A stretch of DNA of 64,000 nt. Origin: Streptococcus suis. GTDB lineage: Bacteria > Bacillota > Bacilli > Lactobacillales > Streptococcaceae. The stretch covers positions 62,001-126,000 of the forward strand of contig NZ_JAMWEL010000004.1 of the NCBI RefSeq assembly GCF_024509555.1, given 5' to 3'. How positions within the stretch are numbered: position 1 is the first letter of the stretch; every line of letters begins with the position of its first letter. Position numbers and translations under genes: made by a program. Positions 1 to 13,600 of the stretch are shown here, one piece after another. Under the pieces are notes generated by a model, which was not told where the DNA came from, did no database searches, and saw only the letters and a list, made by a program, of their open reading frames with translations.

Positions 1-1341
1 TTGGCGGTGCAGAGTCAAGAAGAACTCTTCAAATTTGGTCGTGAAAAGGGTGTAAAAGTTCGCTCGGTTTACGGTGGTTCTAGCATTGAAAAACAAATCA
101 AGGCCCTTCGCTCTGGTGCCCACATTGTAGTTGGTACACCTGGTCGTCTCTTGGACTTGATCAAACGTAAAGCTCTCAAGCTTGACGGCGTTGAGACTCT
201 GATTCTTGATGAGGCTGATGAAATGCTCAACATGGGCTTCTTGGATGATATTGAAGCTATCATCGAACGTGTGCCAGAAAGCCGTCAGACTCTTCTATTT
301 TCTGCGACCATGCCTGAGCCAATCAAGCGTATCGGTGTCAAGTTCATGAAAGAGCCTGAGCACGTTAAGATTGCGGCTAAGGAATTGACCAATGTGAACG
401 TGGACCAATACTATATTCGTGTCAAAGAACATGAAAAATTTGACACAATGACACGCCTCATGGACGTTGACCAGCCAGAATTGTCTATCGTCTTCGGTCG
501 TACTAAGCGCCGTGTCGATGAATTGACTCGTGGTTTGAAATTGCGTGGTTTCCGTGCAGAAGGTATTCACGGAGATTTAGATCAAAACAAACGTCTGCGT
601 GTCATTCGTGATTTTAAAAATGATCAAATTGATGTCTTGGTTGCGACGGACGTTGCGGCGCGTGGATTGGATATTTCAGGTGTAACGCATGTCTATAACT
701 ACGATATTCCACAGGATCCAGAAAGCTATGTTCACCGTATCGGTCGTACAGGTCGTGCTGGCCAGTCTGGTCAGTCTATTACCTTCGTGTCGCCAAACGA
801 GATGGGCTACTTGGCAATCATCGAAGATTTGACTAAGAAACGTATGAAGGGACTTAAGCCGGCAACTGCTGAAGAGGCCTTTGAAGCTAAGAAAAAAGTT
901 GCTTTGAAGAAGATTGAACGTGATATGGTTGATGAAACTATCCGTAGCAATTTTGATAAGTTTAAGAAGGATGCTGTTAAATTGGCAGCTGAATTTACAC
1001 CAGAAGAGCTTGCTCTCTACGTACTCAGTCTGACCGTACAAGATCCAGATAGCTTGCCAGAAGTGGAAATCGCACGTGAAAAACCGTTGCCATTCAAGTT
1101 TGCTCCTGGTCAAGCCAAGGGCAAGGGTGGCCGTGGTGGTCGCGACCGTGATCGTGGTGGCCGTCGTGATGGAGACCGCAACCGAGACCGCGGAGGACGT
1201 CGTGGTGATCGTAACGACCGCAACCGTCGTGATGACAAGTTCAAACGTGATAACCGCCGTCAAGACAACAAAAAACCACACCAACGTACATCAAGTGAAA
1301 AGAAAACAGGCTTTGTTATCCGCAATAAAGGGGAGAGATAA
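1..1341 (+). CDS. cshA: DEAD-box ATP-dependent RNA helicase CshA (5' truncated by window edge)
   Basis: ATP-dependent RNA helicase; family members act in RNA degradation, ribosome assembly and cold adaptation in the cytoplasm. The reading frame is already open at base 1. The first residues (LAVQSQEE) match the end of helicase motif PTRELA, so the true start and the Walker A motif lie upstream. Visible motifs, counted from base 1: TPGR (46-49), DEAD (70-73), SAT (101-103), and a complete C-terminal helicase domain ending in HRIGRTGR. After about residue 370 comes a basic Arg/Gly/Asp-rich tail with RGG-like repeats, typical of CshA and a likely RNA-binding arm. A strong intrinsic terminator follows directly. 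The family assignment is secure; the symbol rests on the tail and overall similarity. Confidence 0.93.
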   Translation: MAVQSQEELFKFGREKGVKVRSVYGGSSIEKQIKALRSGAHIVVGTPGRLLDLIKRKALKLDGVETLILDEADEMLNMGFLDDIEAIIERVPESRQTLLFSATMPEPIKRIGVKFMKEPEHVKIAAKELTNVNVDQYYIRVKEHEKFDTMTRLMDVDQPELSIVFGRTKRRVDELTRGLKLRGFRAEGIHGDLDQNKRLRVIRDFKNDQIDVLVATDVAARGLDISGVTHVYNYDIPQDPESYVHRIGRTGRAGQSGQSITFVSPNEMGYLAIIEDLTKKRMKGLKPATAEEAFEAKKKVALKKIERDMVDETIRSNFDKFKKDAVKLAAEFTPEELALYVLSLTVQDPDSLPEVEIAREKPLPFKFAPGQAKGKGGRGGRDRDRGGRRDGDRNRDRGGRRGDRNDRNRRDDKFKRDNRRQDNKKPHQRTSSEKKTGFVIRNKGER

Positions 1342-1351
1342 GCAGTGTTTA

Positions 1352-1381
1352 ACAGACCATAAAGAGTGGTCTGTTTTTTTA
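1352..1381 (+). terminator. Intrinsic terminator of cshA
   Basis: Perfect 8-bp stem ACAGACCA/TGGTCTGT with a 7-nt loop followed by a run of T, ten bases after the cshA stop codon. Confidence 0.9.
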
Positions 1382-1471
1382 TATACTTCAACCGATATAT
1401 TTAGGTTTATCTCGTGTTAATTCCCTATATTCATAAAACAATTTTGAGAATATAATTCGAAGTTACGGAAT

Positions 1472-1498
1472 TATTCTATAAGCTAAGCTTATAGAATA
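1472..1498. promoter_or_regulatory. 27-bp odd palindrome upstream of the giant adhesin
   Basis: Arms TATTCTATAAGCT and AGCTTATAGAATA pair perfectly over 13 bp around one central A. It lies about 75 bp upstream of the proposed adhesin -35 and about 90 bp beyond the cshA terminator, with no T-run after it. The symmetry suggests a dimeric regulator site; the regulator is unknown. A 7-bp ATAATTC/GAATTAT repeat (1452-1474) overlaps its left edge. Confidence 0.4.
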
Positions 1499-1547
1499 TT
1501 AGATTTGCTAATACTTACACAAACTTACTTGAAATTATATCGATAAA

Positions 1548-1576
1548 TTGATAAAATATTATTGTTGTTTTTATAT
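1548..1576 (+). promoter_or_regulatory. Candidate promoter of the giant adhesin gene
   Basis: TTGATA (1548-1553) and TTATAT (1571-1576) are 17 bp apart, about 28 bp before the start codon. The -10 is a poor match and the region is very AT-rich, so alternatives are possible. Confidence 0.35.
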
Positions 1577-1603
1577 TGATATATATAGAAAGTGGGGTAT
1601 TTT

Positions 1604-4600
1604 ATGAATAAGAACAATAAAGGATTTGATTGGTATACAAGCCGACAGAGATTTTCAATCAGAAAATTTCATTTTGGCGCTGCCAGCATACTTTTAGGTA
1701 TATCGCTGGTTCTTGGTAATGGGACTAAGGTAAGTGCTAGCGAGGAAATACTTGTTTCTCCTCTTGGGCAGGAAGTTGTTGTGAGTGAAGGAAGATCAGA
1801 TGGCTTGCCACTTTCAGAAGAAGTTTCGCCTGAAACATCGTCAATTTTTCCTGTTAGTGAAGATGTAAAAGAAGAAGTGGTCACGGACCAAATTCAACCT
1901 GCTGATGTTTTGCAAAGTGAAGAAGTCCAGTCGGACCCAAATCACCCTGTGGAAGAAGAGGTTTTATCTAGACAAGCTGTAATTTCCTATACTGTCCGCT
2001 ATATTGACCCTGTGAATGAGGTAATTTCATCAGAAACCTTATCCATAGAGGTGGCAACTGTCGATCAACAAGCTAGCTATAGGCTGGTACAAGGTTCTAC
2101 ATTACCAGAGGGCTATCGTCTGGTAGTAGACCAGGATGCTCAGCAGACTGTAGATATTCTTGAAGGTGTGGATAATCTTATTACCTTCCGCATTGAGAAA
2201 ATAGATAGTGATGAGGCTAAGCAAAACCCAGAATCGGCTTCTAATCAGGAAGTCGTAAAAGATTCAAGTACTTCTACAGTAGTAGAAAATGAAAGCGCTA
2301 TCTCAGACGCTCAACCATTTGCAGAAGCTCCTGAAGTTCAAGCTAAGTCAGTCATAGAACGGACAGTACATATTCCATATAAGGTTGTTCAAACCGATGT
2401 GGAAACAGGTGAAGAGAAGAAGCTTGGTCAAGTAGGCTATGTTTCTGTAACGACTACTGATGAAGTAGCAAAGACGGAAGTAACTGTCACTGCAGACAAG
2501 CTAGATTCAGGATATAGTCTTGCAGATGGTCAGCCAAATGTCATAACTAAAGTCGTAGAAGAAAATGAAACTAACATTCTTTCGTTTGCTGTAACTCGGA
2601 AAAAAGATGAGAAGGATAATCCGCTGACAGAAACGACCGTTACAGCTAGTGGCAATGCGGAAGGGACAAGTGGTTTTAGGGCTATTCCTGGGGAGAACCG
2701 AACTGCTTTTTCAGGTAATCAAAATTTCAAAAATTATCAAGGTTTTAGTAGGGATAAGTTGCTTAACCAGATTACCTGGATTGATTTTTCGGATGCCAGT
2801 ACGATTTCAGGAACGGGTACAGCTCCAAACCAAGCTGACGGTAATAAATTAGCTCCTTCGCTTCGAATTGGTACAAAATTCAAGAAAGTCATTGCTCCAG
2901 GATATGAAGTGACGTTGGAAGTCATTGGCTTAAAACCTTTCGAAGCAACTGAAATCTATAAAGAGCGGATTGCTGGAACAGATCGTGAGCAGTATTTCAA
3001 TGCGAATCGGAAAAACCATGTCATTGAAACTGGTGAGCAGGCCGAAATTATTGCGGTGAAGCAAGATCCAACTTGGTCGCAAGCAGCAAGACAAGGTCTG
3101 AACTTTGGTGAAAAAGCTGTGACTCTCCAATCCAACAAGAATGGAGGAAATGTAGGGGTGATCTTCCGAGGTTCAGCAACCTATCTAGGAAAATCTGTCC
3201 CAATCAACTTTGTTTTGATGGAATCAGAGGAAGCTAAGCGGGAAGAACTTGTCATTTTCACAACAAACGGAGAAAATTTTGAACTCTTAGGCGAACTCTC
3301 TAATAATTTGACCTTGTCATCCTATAGTCCTGTTACGACTGGCTATTTCCACGACACAAATAGATTTGAAAATGTAACTTTTCCTAATAACTGGGCGGCA
3401 CGTTTCAATGCAGTAGACTATGTCAATGTTGGTACTCCAGAATCAATCGCAACTGCTGGTCAGACAATATCAGAAGGAAGTATGACTATCGTAGATGGCT
3501 TAGGGACTAAGGTTTTTGGTCCAGTAACCAACCGAATGAAATCTAAAGTAGCTCCGCATGAGGAATATTCGACCCCCATCGTGCTCACTAAAAATGCTTC
3601 AGAAGTAGGGATGTTTATTACTTCATTGGGTAGACAGTCTGCTATGATTGGGGTTATGGTCTATGATGAAGGGGATGCTCCAGCCTCTTACGGCGAAGGG
3701 AAGCATGCCCTCAACCTTAATGTTGCGGATAAGAACCCATTCCTTGGAACAGTTATGGCTGATTTGGATTTTGTGCCAGAGGCTATACCAGCAGATGCAG
3801 CACCTTGGTATCGTGATGAGTTAATCAACCAGTGGGATGAAGGACCTATTCAGCTCTTGGGGGCAAGTGACGCGGCGAAGAATAACAATAATTACACCCT
3901 TCACCATTCTTCTAATGGTAGCTATGAACTGAAATTACAGGCTTCTGCCAATGGCAATCCCAAAGCGCATATGCAGGGATGGATTGATTTTAATAACAAT
4001 GGAATTTTCGATGATGGAGAAGCGTCTGGAGTGGTCGAAGTAACATCGGCTAAAACCTATACCTTAAACTTTACTGGAATTCCACAAATTACGGATACAG
4101 ACTTAACGAAGTTAGGTGTTCGTGTCCGTATAGCGGTTGATAGAAATGATATTTTAACCCCACATTTGACAGCCTTGTCTGGTGAGGTGGAGGACTTCCA
4201 AGTTCAATTAACCCACCCACCGCGCGGTACTAAAAAAGAAACCACTGCTAGCCAAGGGGAAACCCAGAGAGCTACTGTAGAATTTTTTGCTTATGGCAGG
4301 AATGCTTACGAAAGTACAGCTGCAAAAATCGATGAAACAATCCCTCCTTCAATCGTCAAAGAAGACGGTCAATTAGTACAGGATAGTGAGTTAGTTGATG
4401 GTTATTATGTTGTGCCAGGAGAGGGTAGGTATAAGATAACTGCTAATGGCAAGAATGTAGATGTTGAATTTATTCCGGAGGTGAATTTTGTCACCAAACG
4501 GACGGATGGCAGTATTGTCAAACAGGCTAAGGGTATCACTATTCGCCGGACAGGAACAGTAGTAGATAAGGCTGGTACGGCAGCCTATACAACAGGTTGG

Positions 4601-7600
4601 ACGGCGACTACGGATGTTCATGGAATTGCGAATATTTCAGAACAGACCAATACTATGGATGGTCGCTATATTCCTCATGTGGTTGCTGTTGTTCCTAGTG
4701 GAGTTGATGCGACTTCGAGTGCTGTCCAAGGTGCTGTCCAGACAGGAAGACCAACTTTCGTTCCTGGAACAATTTCCACAGGTGCTCAAGTCCCTATGGA
4801 TCCAAATACAACGAAATTATTGGATGAAGGCTCTAATCCTGTTGATGCTACAACTGCCTATGCCATGGTTAATGGTGTCCGTACAGCTGTAGGTGAGTAT
4901 AGGATTTCTAGTACGGATGGTACAGTTACTTATACACCAAACGATGAAGGGAAGCGCTATATTGGTAGTTTATTGCCTGTAACTGTACAAGCCAAGGATG
5001 TCAATGGCTCTGCTGCAACAGCTACCTACACCCCTACAATTACGCCACTGAGTCCATCAGCAGTTGCTGCGACTTCTGTTGGTTTGCAAGGAAAAGAGCA
5101 GACTGGTCGTCCGACTTTTGCTAAAGGTACTACGATTGATGGTGTAGGTGAATTGGTACCAAGTAGCTTGACCTTGCTTGATGCAAGTGGTCAGCCAGCT
5201 ACAAGGGTAGAAGTACCTAATCAGGGTAGCTATGTCTTAAATCCGGATGGTAGTATCACCTTTACACCGTTACCGAATTACTATGGCAGTCCGACCCCAG
5301 TTAATGTTCGTCAAGCAGATAGTAATGGTAGTACGGTTGTAACAACTTACTCACCAAATGTCATTGAAGTTCGCCCAATTGCTGATCCAGATAAGACTTA
5401 CGGCTTAAAAGGAGCTGAGCAGACTTCTAGGAGTGACTTCTTTACTGCTGGGCAAATTGATTTGAATGGTGATAAGGTATATGATTCAGCTACAGAAGTT
5501 GTGGCCTTAAATCCTGCTAGTCGCAAACTTATCAATCAACAAGGTCAGGAAGTAGACCGTGTGCAAGTGGCTGGTGAGGGTGAATATCTCTTGAATGGTG
5601 ATGGCACGATTACCTTTACCCCAGAGCCAGATTTTGTTGGACTAGCCAATGGTGTTACCATTACGATTGCGGATGTCAACGGTACAAAAGTATCCACTAC
5701 CTATGTACCTAAGGTAATTGATGTCCCTGAGGATGAGTTGAGAGAAACGGTTAAGCGGACCATTCGTTATGTTTATGCAGATGGTCGTGAAGCAAGTACT
5801 AGTGTTGAAAAGGTACTTCAATATACACGTACTGCAACAGCAAACCCATTGACAGGGGAAATTTCCTACAGTCCTTGGGAATCTACGGATAATGATTTCC
5901 CAGAGGTAACTTCTCCAGACATTCCGAATTATACAGCAAGTCAAGATAAGGTGGCGGAGCGCAGAGATGTTCCTGCTGAGGCAGTGGATGAAACCATTAC
6001 GATTGTCTATCGTGAACATGATAAGCAATTAGCGACATTTACATACAGGGTCGTTGATGGACCAGAGTTGGCTAAAGAACAGGAGATTGGTTACTCTTCT
6101 GCACCAATTACTTATACAACAGATGCCAAAATTGCTGAAATCATAGCGCGTGGCTATGAACTGGTTGAGGATGGATTCACAAACGAAGCGAATAAGAGTT
6201 TTGATACGGATACTGCGAGAGTTCAGAACTGGGATATTTTATTCCGTCCTAAGACAATTGTCACAACTCCAGATCAACCGAAGACTCCTGGTGATCAAGC
6301 GGATCCAAACAATCCAGATAGTCCTCGTTGGGAGGAAGTAACCAAGACCATCACTCGTACAGTTTCCTATAAATTGAACACAGTTGATGGACCAGAAGCA
6401 CCAGGAACCAGCAGTCAGACCAATACCGTTACCTTTGAACGCACTGGTACGTATAATTTTGTAAGCAATCAGATTACCTATTCGAATTGGGTAGCTAAGG
6501 ATGGCGATGCGACTTTAGAGGGTCATGCTTTACCAGATGTACTAGGCTACACTGCAACTAAGGCGACTGCAAATGATGAGGAAGTCTTGCCACTTTCAAC
6601 TACACGCAATAAAACGGTCACTCATCTTGATAATAATATTACGGAGATTGTTGTATATACTCCGGATGCACAGCTTGGTAAAATTAGCTTTATCAATGTA
6701 ACAGATCCTAGTCAAGAAGTACTTGTCAAAGAGATTCCGTTGACTGGTAAAACAGGTGATAAATTTACAGTTGATACATCAGCGATTATTGAAGAATTTA
6801 GACAGCAAGGCTATGAAGTCAGTGATATTTCAAATTATGACAAGGAAGGTTTGTTCTCTCCAGATCCAAATAGTCATGATGAGTTTATTTACCATTTGAC
6901 GGAAAGAGTAGTTCCTGTGGATCCATCAAATCCACCAACACCAGGTACGCCAGTCGATCCGAATAATCCAGATGGACCGAAGTGGCCAGATTCAGTTAAT
7001 GGAATTGTAACCAAAGATGAAGTGAAGCGGACAATTTCTTATGTAGATGAAGCGGGAGCACCAGTGTCGTCTATATTTGAAGATACAGTTAGCTTTACAC
7101 GAACTGCTACAGTTAATTTGGTAACAGGGGCGGTTAACCTAGGCTCTTGGGAGGCGGTTAATAGTGACAAGGAATTAGCAGGAAATCCATTGCCAACCAT
7201 AGCAGGTTATTCTATCAAAGGGGCCACCTCAGATTCCCTTGTAGCTGAGGCGACGGTCACTGAAAACCCTCGTACTGTTGAGGCAGAAGCTCCAGATATT
7301 GTGGAAGTTGTTACTTATCAAAAAGATAAACAAGAGGCAATTATTCGCTTTGTTGATGTAACAAATCCACAAGCTAGGAATGAATTAAATACCATCACAC
7401 TCTCTGGCAAATCTAACGAGGAGATTGGTTATGATGTCACTCCTCTAGTGAACTTATATGAAAAATCTGGCTACCAAGTAAGCAATAAGCAGGCTTATAG
7501 TCCTACGACCCTGTACGATACAGAAAAAGATGTGCCTCAAGAGTTTATATTTGAGTTGGTTCAAAAAACGACTACAACCACCCCAGATAATCCACAGACC

Positions 7601-10600
7601 CCAGGTACGCCAGTGGATCCGACTAATCCAGACGGACCACGTTGGGAAGAAGTGACCAAGACCATCACTCGTACAGTAGCTTACAAACTGGACACTGTCG
7701 ATGGTCAACCAGCTCCGACTACTGAAGCCAAGACCAATTCAGTCACCTTCGAACGGACTGGTAGCTACAACCATGTGACCAAGCAAGTGACCTACACGGA
7801 TTGGGTAGCTAAGGATGGCGATTCGACTCTGGAAGGCCAGACACTACCATTGGTGACTGGTTATGTGGCTGTTACCGCAACTAGAAATAGCCAGGCAGTA
7901 TCACCAAGCGCAACGGCAGAAGCCATTGAAGCAAGTGCTACGACAGATAATGTGGATGAGATTGTCGTTTACAAGGCCCTCAGCTCTTGGACTATCACTC
8001 CTCCACCAGGTACAGACCCAGTTCCACCAATTCCTTACGACAACCATCCGACCGACCCAACCAAGCCGGCGGATCCAACTCCGACCCCAGCAATTCCGAA
8101 AGTGGATGGCTATGTCCCAGTTGGACCAGATGGAAATGAATTGCCTAAGGATCCAGATGGTAACTACATCCCACCAGTACCGACTGACCCAACACAGCCA
8201 ACAGTTATTACTTACAAGGCCCTTGAACAGAAGGCAGTCATCCAATACTTGGAAGAAGGCAGTAACAAGGTACTTTCTCCAGCTGATGAAGTAAAAGGTA
8301 AGTCAGGCGAGCCGATCGATTACAGCACAGCAGAAACCATTGCCTTGATTGAGGAACGTGGCTATGAGTTGGTTCAAGACAACTTCCCAACTAATGCGAC
8401 ATATGACCGTGATACAACCAGTCCACAGGTTTACACAGTTGTGTTTAGAGAGAAGGTTGTCACAACCACTCCAGATAATCCACAGACCCCAGGTACGCCA
8501 GTGGATCCGAATAATCCAGACGGACCAGTTTGGGAAGAAGTGACTAAGACCATCACTCGTACAGTAGCTTACAAATTGGATACTGTCGATGGTCAACCAG
8601 CTCCGACTACCGAAACCAAGACCAATTCAGTCACCTTTGAACGGACTGGTAGCTACAACCATGTGACCAAGCAAGTGACCTACACGGATTGGGTGGCTAA
8701 GGATGGCGATTCGACTCTGGAAGGCCAGGCTCTACCATTGGTGACTGGTTATGTGGCTGTCACCGCAACTAGAAATAGCCAGGCAGTATCACCAAGCGCA
8801 ACGGCAGAAGCCATTGAAGCAAGTGCTACGACTGATAATGTGGATGAGATTGTCGTTTACAAGGCCCTCAGTTCTTGGACCATCACACCTCCACCAGGTA
8901 CAGACCCAGTTCCACCAATTCCTTACGGCAACCATCCGACCGATCCAACCAAGCCAGCGGATCCAACTCCGACCCCAGCAATTCCGAAAGTGGATGGCTA
9001 TGTCCCAGTTGGACCAGATGGAAATGAATTGCCTAAGGATCCAGATGGTAACTACATCCCACCAATACCGACCGACCCAACTCAGCCAACAGTCATTACT
9101 TACAAGGCCCTTGAACAGAAGGCAGTCATCCAATACTTGGAAGAAGGCAGCAATAAGGTTCTCTCTCCAGCTGATGAAGTAACTGGTCTAGCAGATCAAC
9201 CAATTGTATACAGCACAGCAGATACCATTGCCTTGATTAAGGAACGTGGCTATGAATTGGTGCAAGACAACTTCCCAACGAATGCGACATTTGACCGTGA
9301 TACAACCAGTCCACAGGTTTACACAGTTGTGTTTAGAGAGAAGGTTGTCACAACCACCCCAGATAATCCACAGACCCCAGGCACGCCAGTCGATCCGACT
9401 AATCCAGACGGACCACGTTGGGAAGAAGTGACCAAGACCATCACTCGTACAGTAGCTTACAAACTGGATACTGTCGATGGTCAACCAGCTCCGACTACTG
9501 AAACCAAGACCAATTCAGTCACCTTCGAACGGACTGGTAGCTACAACCACGTGACCAAACAAGTGACCTACACGGATTGGGTAGCTAAGGATAATGATTC
9601 GACTCTGGAAGGCCAGGCTCTACCATTGGTGACTGGTTATGTGGCTGTCACCGCAACTAGAAATAGCCAGGCAGTAACACCAAGTGCAACGGTAGAAGCC
9701 ATTGAAGCAAGTGCTACGACAGATAATGTGGATGAGATTGTTGTTTACAAGGCTCTCAGTTCTTGGACTATCACACCTCCACCAGGTACAGACCCAGTTC
9801 CACCAATTCCTTACGACAACCATCCGACCGACCCAACTAAGCCGGCGGATCCAACTCCGACCCCAGCAATTCCGAAAGTGGATGGCTATGTCCCAGTTGG
9901 ACCAGATGGAAATGAATTGCCTAAGGATCCAGATGGAAACTACATCCCACCAGTACCGACTGACCCAACTCAGCCAACTGTCATTACTTACAAGGCCCTC
10001 GAACAGAAGGCAGTCATCCAATACTTGGAAGAAGGCAGTAATAAGGTTCTCTCTCCAGCTGATGAAGTAAAAGGTAAGTCAGGCGAGCCGATCGATTACA
10101 GCACAGCAGAAACCATTGCCTTGATTGAAGAACGTGGCTATGAGTTGGTACAAGACAACTTCCCAACGAATGCGACATTTGACCGTGATACAACAAGTTC
10201 ACAGGTTTACACAGTTGTGTTTAGAGAGAAGGTTGTTACAACCACCCCAGATAATCCGCAGACCCCAGGTACGCCAGTGGATCCGACTAATCCAGACGGA
10301 CCGAAATGGCCAGATGGCTTGAAGGAAAGTGACCTCAATCAAACAGTGACACGGACCATCAAGTACCAATACGAAGATGGCTCTGAAGCACAGCCAGATG
10401 TAGTCGAAACTCTGACCTACAAGCGTACTGCGACTGTTAACCTAGTGACTAAAGAAGTGACTTATGGCAACTGGACTTCAACCGATGACGACTTCGATAA
10501 GGTAGATACGCCAGCTATTGCAGGTTACACCCCAGACAAGACAAGTGTGGAAGCTATATTGGATGTCCCAGCGACTGCCCTAGATACTGAAATTGTTGTG

Positions 10601-13600
10601 ACCTATGTCAAAGATGGTCAGAAAGCGACCATCACCTATCAAGATGAGAATGGTCAGCAGTTGGGTGGCATTGATGAAGTGACCGGTAAGTCAGGTGAGC
10701 CAATTAACTACACCACCACAGCTCGTATTACTGAATTGACTAACCAAGGTTATGAAGTCGTGACAGATGGCTTCACCAAGGAAGGTGGACAAGTATTTGA
10801 TACAGATAAGGATACCCCTCAGACCTTCACTGTCATTGTGAAAGCTAAGGTTGTCTCTATCACCCCAGATACTCCACAGACACCAGGCACACCAGTGGAT
10901 CCGAATAATCCGGACGGACCGAAATGGCCAGATGGCTTGAAGGAAAGTGACCTCAATCAAACAGTGACACGGACCATCAAGTACCAATACGAAGATGGCT
11001 CTGAAGCACAGCCAGATGTAGTCGAAACTCTGACCTACAAGCGTACTGCGACTGTTAACCTAGTGACTAAAGAAGTGACTTATGGCAACTGGACTTCAAG
11101 CGATGACGACTTCGATAAGGTAGATACGCCAGCTATTGCAGGTTACACCCCAGACAAGACAAGTGTGGAAGCTATATTGGATGTCCCAGCGACTACCCTA
11201 GATACTGAAATTGTTGTGACCTATGTCAAAGATGGTCAGAAAGCGACCATCACCTATCAAGATGAGAATGGTCAGCAGTTGGGTGGCATTGATGAAGTGA
11301 CCGGTAAGTCAGGTGAGCCAATTAACTACACCACCACAGCTCGTATTACTGAATTGACTAACCAAGGTTATGAAGTCGTGACAGATGGCTTCACCAAGGA
11401 AGGTGGACAAGTATTTGATACAGATAAGGATACCCCTCAGACCTTCACTGTCATTGTGAAAGCTAAGGTTGTCTCTATCACCCCAGATACTCCACAGACC
11501 CCAGGTACGCCAGTGGATCCGAATAATCCAGACGGACCGAAATGGCCAGATGGCTTGAAGGAAAGTGACCTCAATCAAACAGTGACACGGACCATCAAGT
11601 ACCAATACGAAGATGGCTCTGAAGCACAGCCAGATGTAGTCGAAACTCTGACCTACAAGCGTACTGCGACTGTTAACCTAGTGACTAAAGAAGTGACTTA
11701 TGGCAACTGGACTTCAACCGATGACGACTTCGATAAGGTAGATACGCCAGCTATTGCAGGTTACACCCCAGACAAGGCAAGTGTGGAAGCTGTTCAAGAT
11801 GTCCCAGCGACTGCCCTAGATACTGAAATTGTTGTGACCTATGTCAAGGATGTTCAGAAAGCGACCATCACCTATCAAGATGAGAATGGTCAGCAGTTGG
11901 GTGGCATTGATGAAGTGACCGGTAAGTCAGGTGAGCCAATTAACTACACCACCACAGCTCGTATTACCGAATTGACCAACCAAGGTTATGAAGTCGTGAC
12001 AGATGGCTTCACCAAGGAAGGTGGACAAGTATTTGACACAGATAAGGATACCCCTCAGACCTTCACTGTCGTTGTGAGAGCTAAGGTTGTTTCTATCACC
12101 CCAGATACTCCACAGACCCCAGGCACGCCAGTGGATCCGAACAATCCAGACGGACCGAAATGGCCAGATGGCTTGAAGGAAAATGACCTAAACAAGACAG
12201 TAATTCGAACAATTCTTTATAAATACGAGAATGAAACCTCAGTATTGGCTGAAGATGGTAGCCCAAGAATTGTTAAACAAGTTGTTAATTTCCAACGAAC
12301 AGCCAAAGTTAACATTGTGACAGGTAGCGTAACCTACGGTGAATGGTCAGAAAGTAAAACGGTACCAGCAGTTGACTCACCAGTAATCAAAGGATATATT
12401 ACGGATACCTCGGTGGTGCCTGCCTTGACTATCACAGCCAATGACAATGATCAAACGATAACAGTGGTTTATCGAGAAATCGGCTCATGGGTACCAAACA
12501 TTCCAGGTCAACCAGTGACTCCAATCCCGTATCCAAATCATCCTACTGATCCGACCAAGCCAGGCGACGAAGTTCCAACCCTTCCACATGTTCCAGGCTT
12601 TATCCCAGTCGGTCCAGACGGAGTGACACCGTTGCCACCGGTTGATCCAGATGATCCAAGCAAGGGCTACGAACTCCCACCAATTCCAACGGATCCAGGA
12701 GTTGATACGCCAATAAGCTACGTACCAGAGGCGCCTAAGTCCACGACTGTCTCTGTCAAATACGTGGATGAATCTGGTAAGGATCTCCTTCCACCAGTTA
12801 TCACCGAAGGTAAGGTTGGTGATAGTTACACTAGCGAAGGTAAGGTTATCAAGGGTTATCTTCTCAAAGAAGTTCCAAGCAATGCGACGGGAACCATGGT
12901 AGAAGGTGGAACAGTAGTCACTTATGTCTATGTTCCAATCGGCTCATGGGTACCAAACATTCCAGGTCAACCAGTGACGCCAATCCCGTATCCAAATCAT
13001 CCGACGGATCCGACCAAGCCAGGAGACGAAGTTCCGACTTTACCACATGTTCCAGGCTTTATCCCGGTCGGTCCAGACGGAGTGACCCCATTGCCACCGG
13101 TTGATCCAGATGATCCAAGCAAGGGTTATGAACTCCCACCAATTCCAACGGATCCAGGAGTTGATACGCCGATAAACTACGTACCAGAGGCACCTAAGTC
13201 CACGACCGTCACAGTCAAATACGTAGATGAATCAGGTAAGGATCTCCTTCCACCAGTTATCACCGAAGGTAAGGTTGGCGATAGCTATACCAGTGAAGGT
13301 AAGGTTATCAAGGGTTATCTTCTCAAAGAGGTTCCAAGTAATGCGACGGGAACTATGGTAGAAGGTGGAACAGTAGTCACCTATGTCTATGTTCCAATCG
13401 GCTCATGGGTACCAAACATTCCAGGTCACCCAGTGACGCCAATCCCGTATCCAAATCATCCTACTGATCCGACCAAACCAGGAGACGAAGTTCCAACCCT
13501 TCCACATGTACCAGGTTTTATCCCAGTCGGTCCAGACGGAGTGACCCCATTGCCACCGGTTGATCCAGATGATCCAAGCAAGGGCTACGAACTCCCACCA

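Noticed and set aside
676-1284. Long open frame antisense to the helicase tail
   Set aside because: It is the shadow of Arg/Gly-rich codons (Thr/Val/Ala-rich translation), has no SD, and lies across a clear helicase gene.
7901-10021. Three similar Trp-rich antisense frames in the adhesin repeats
   Set aside because: They recur only because the coding strand is tandemly repeated; no SD or start context.
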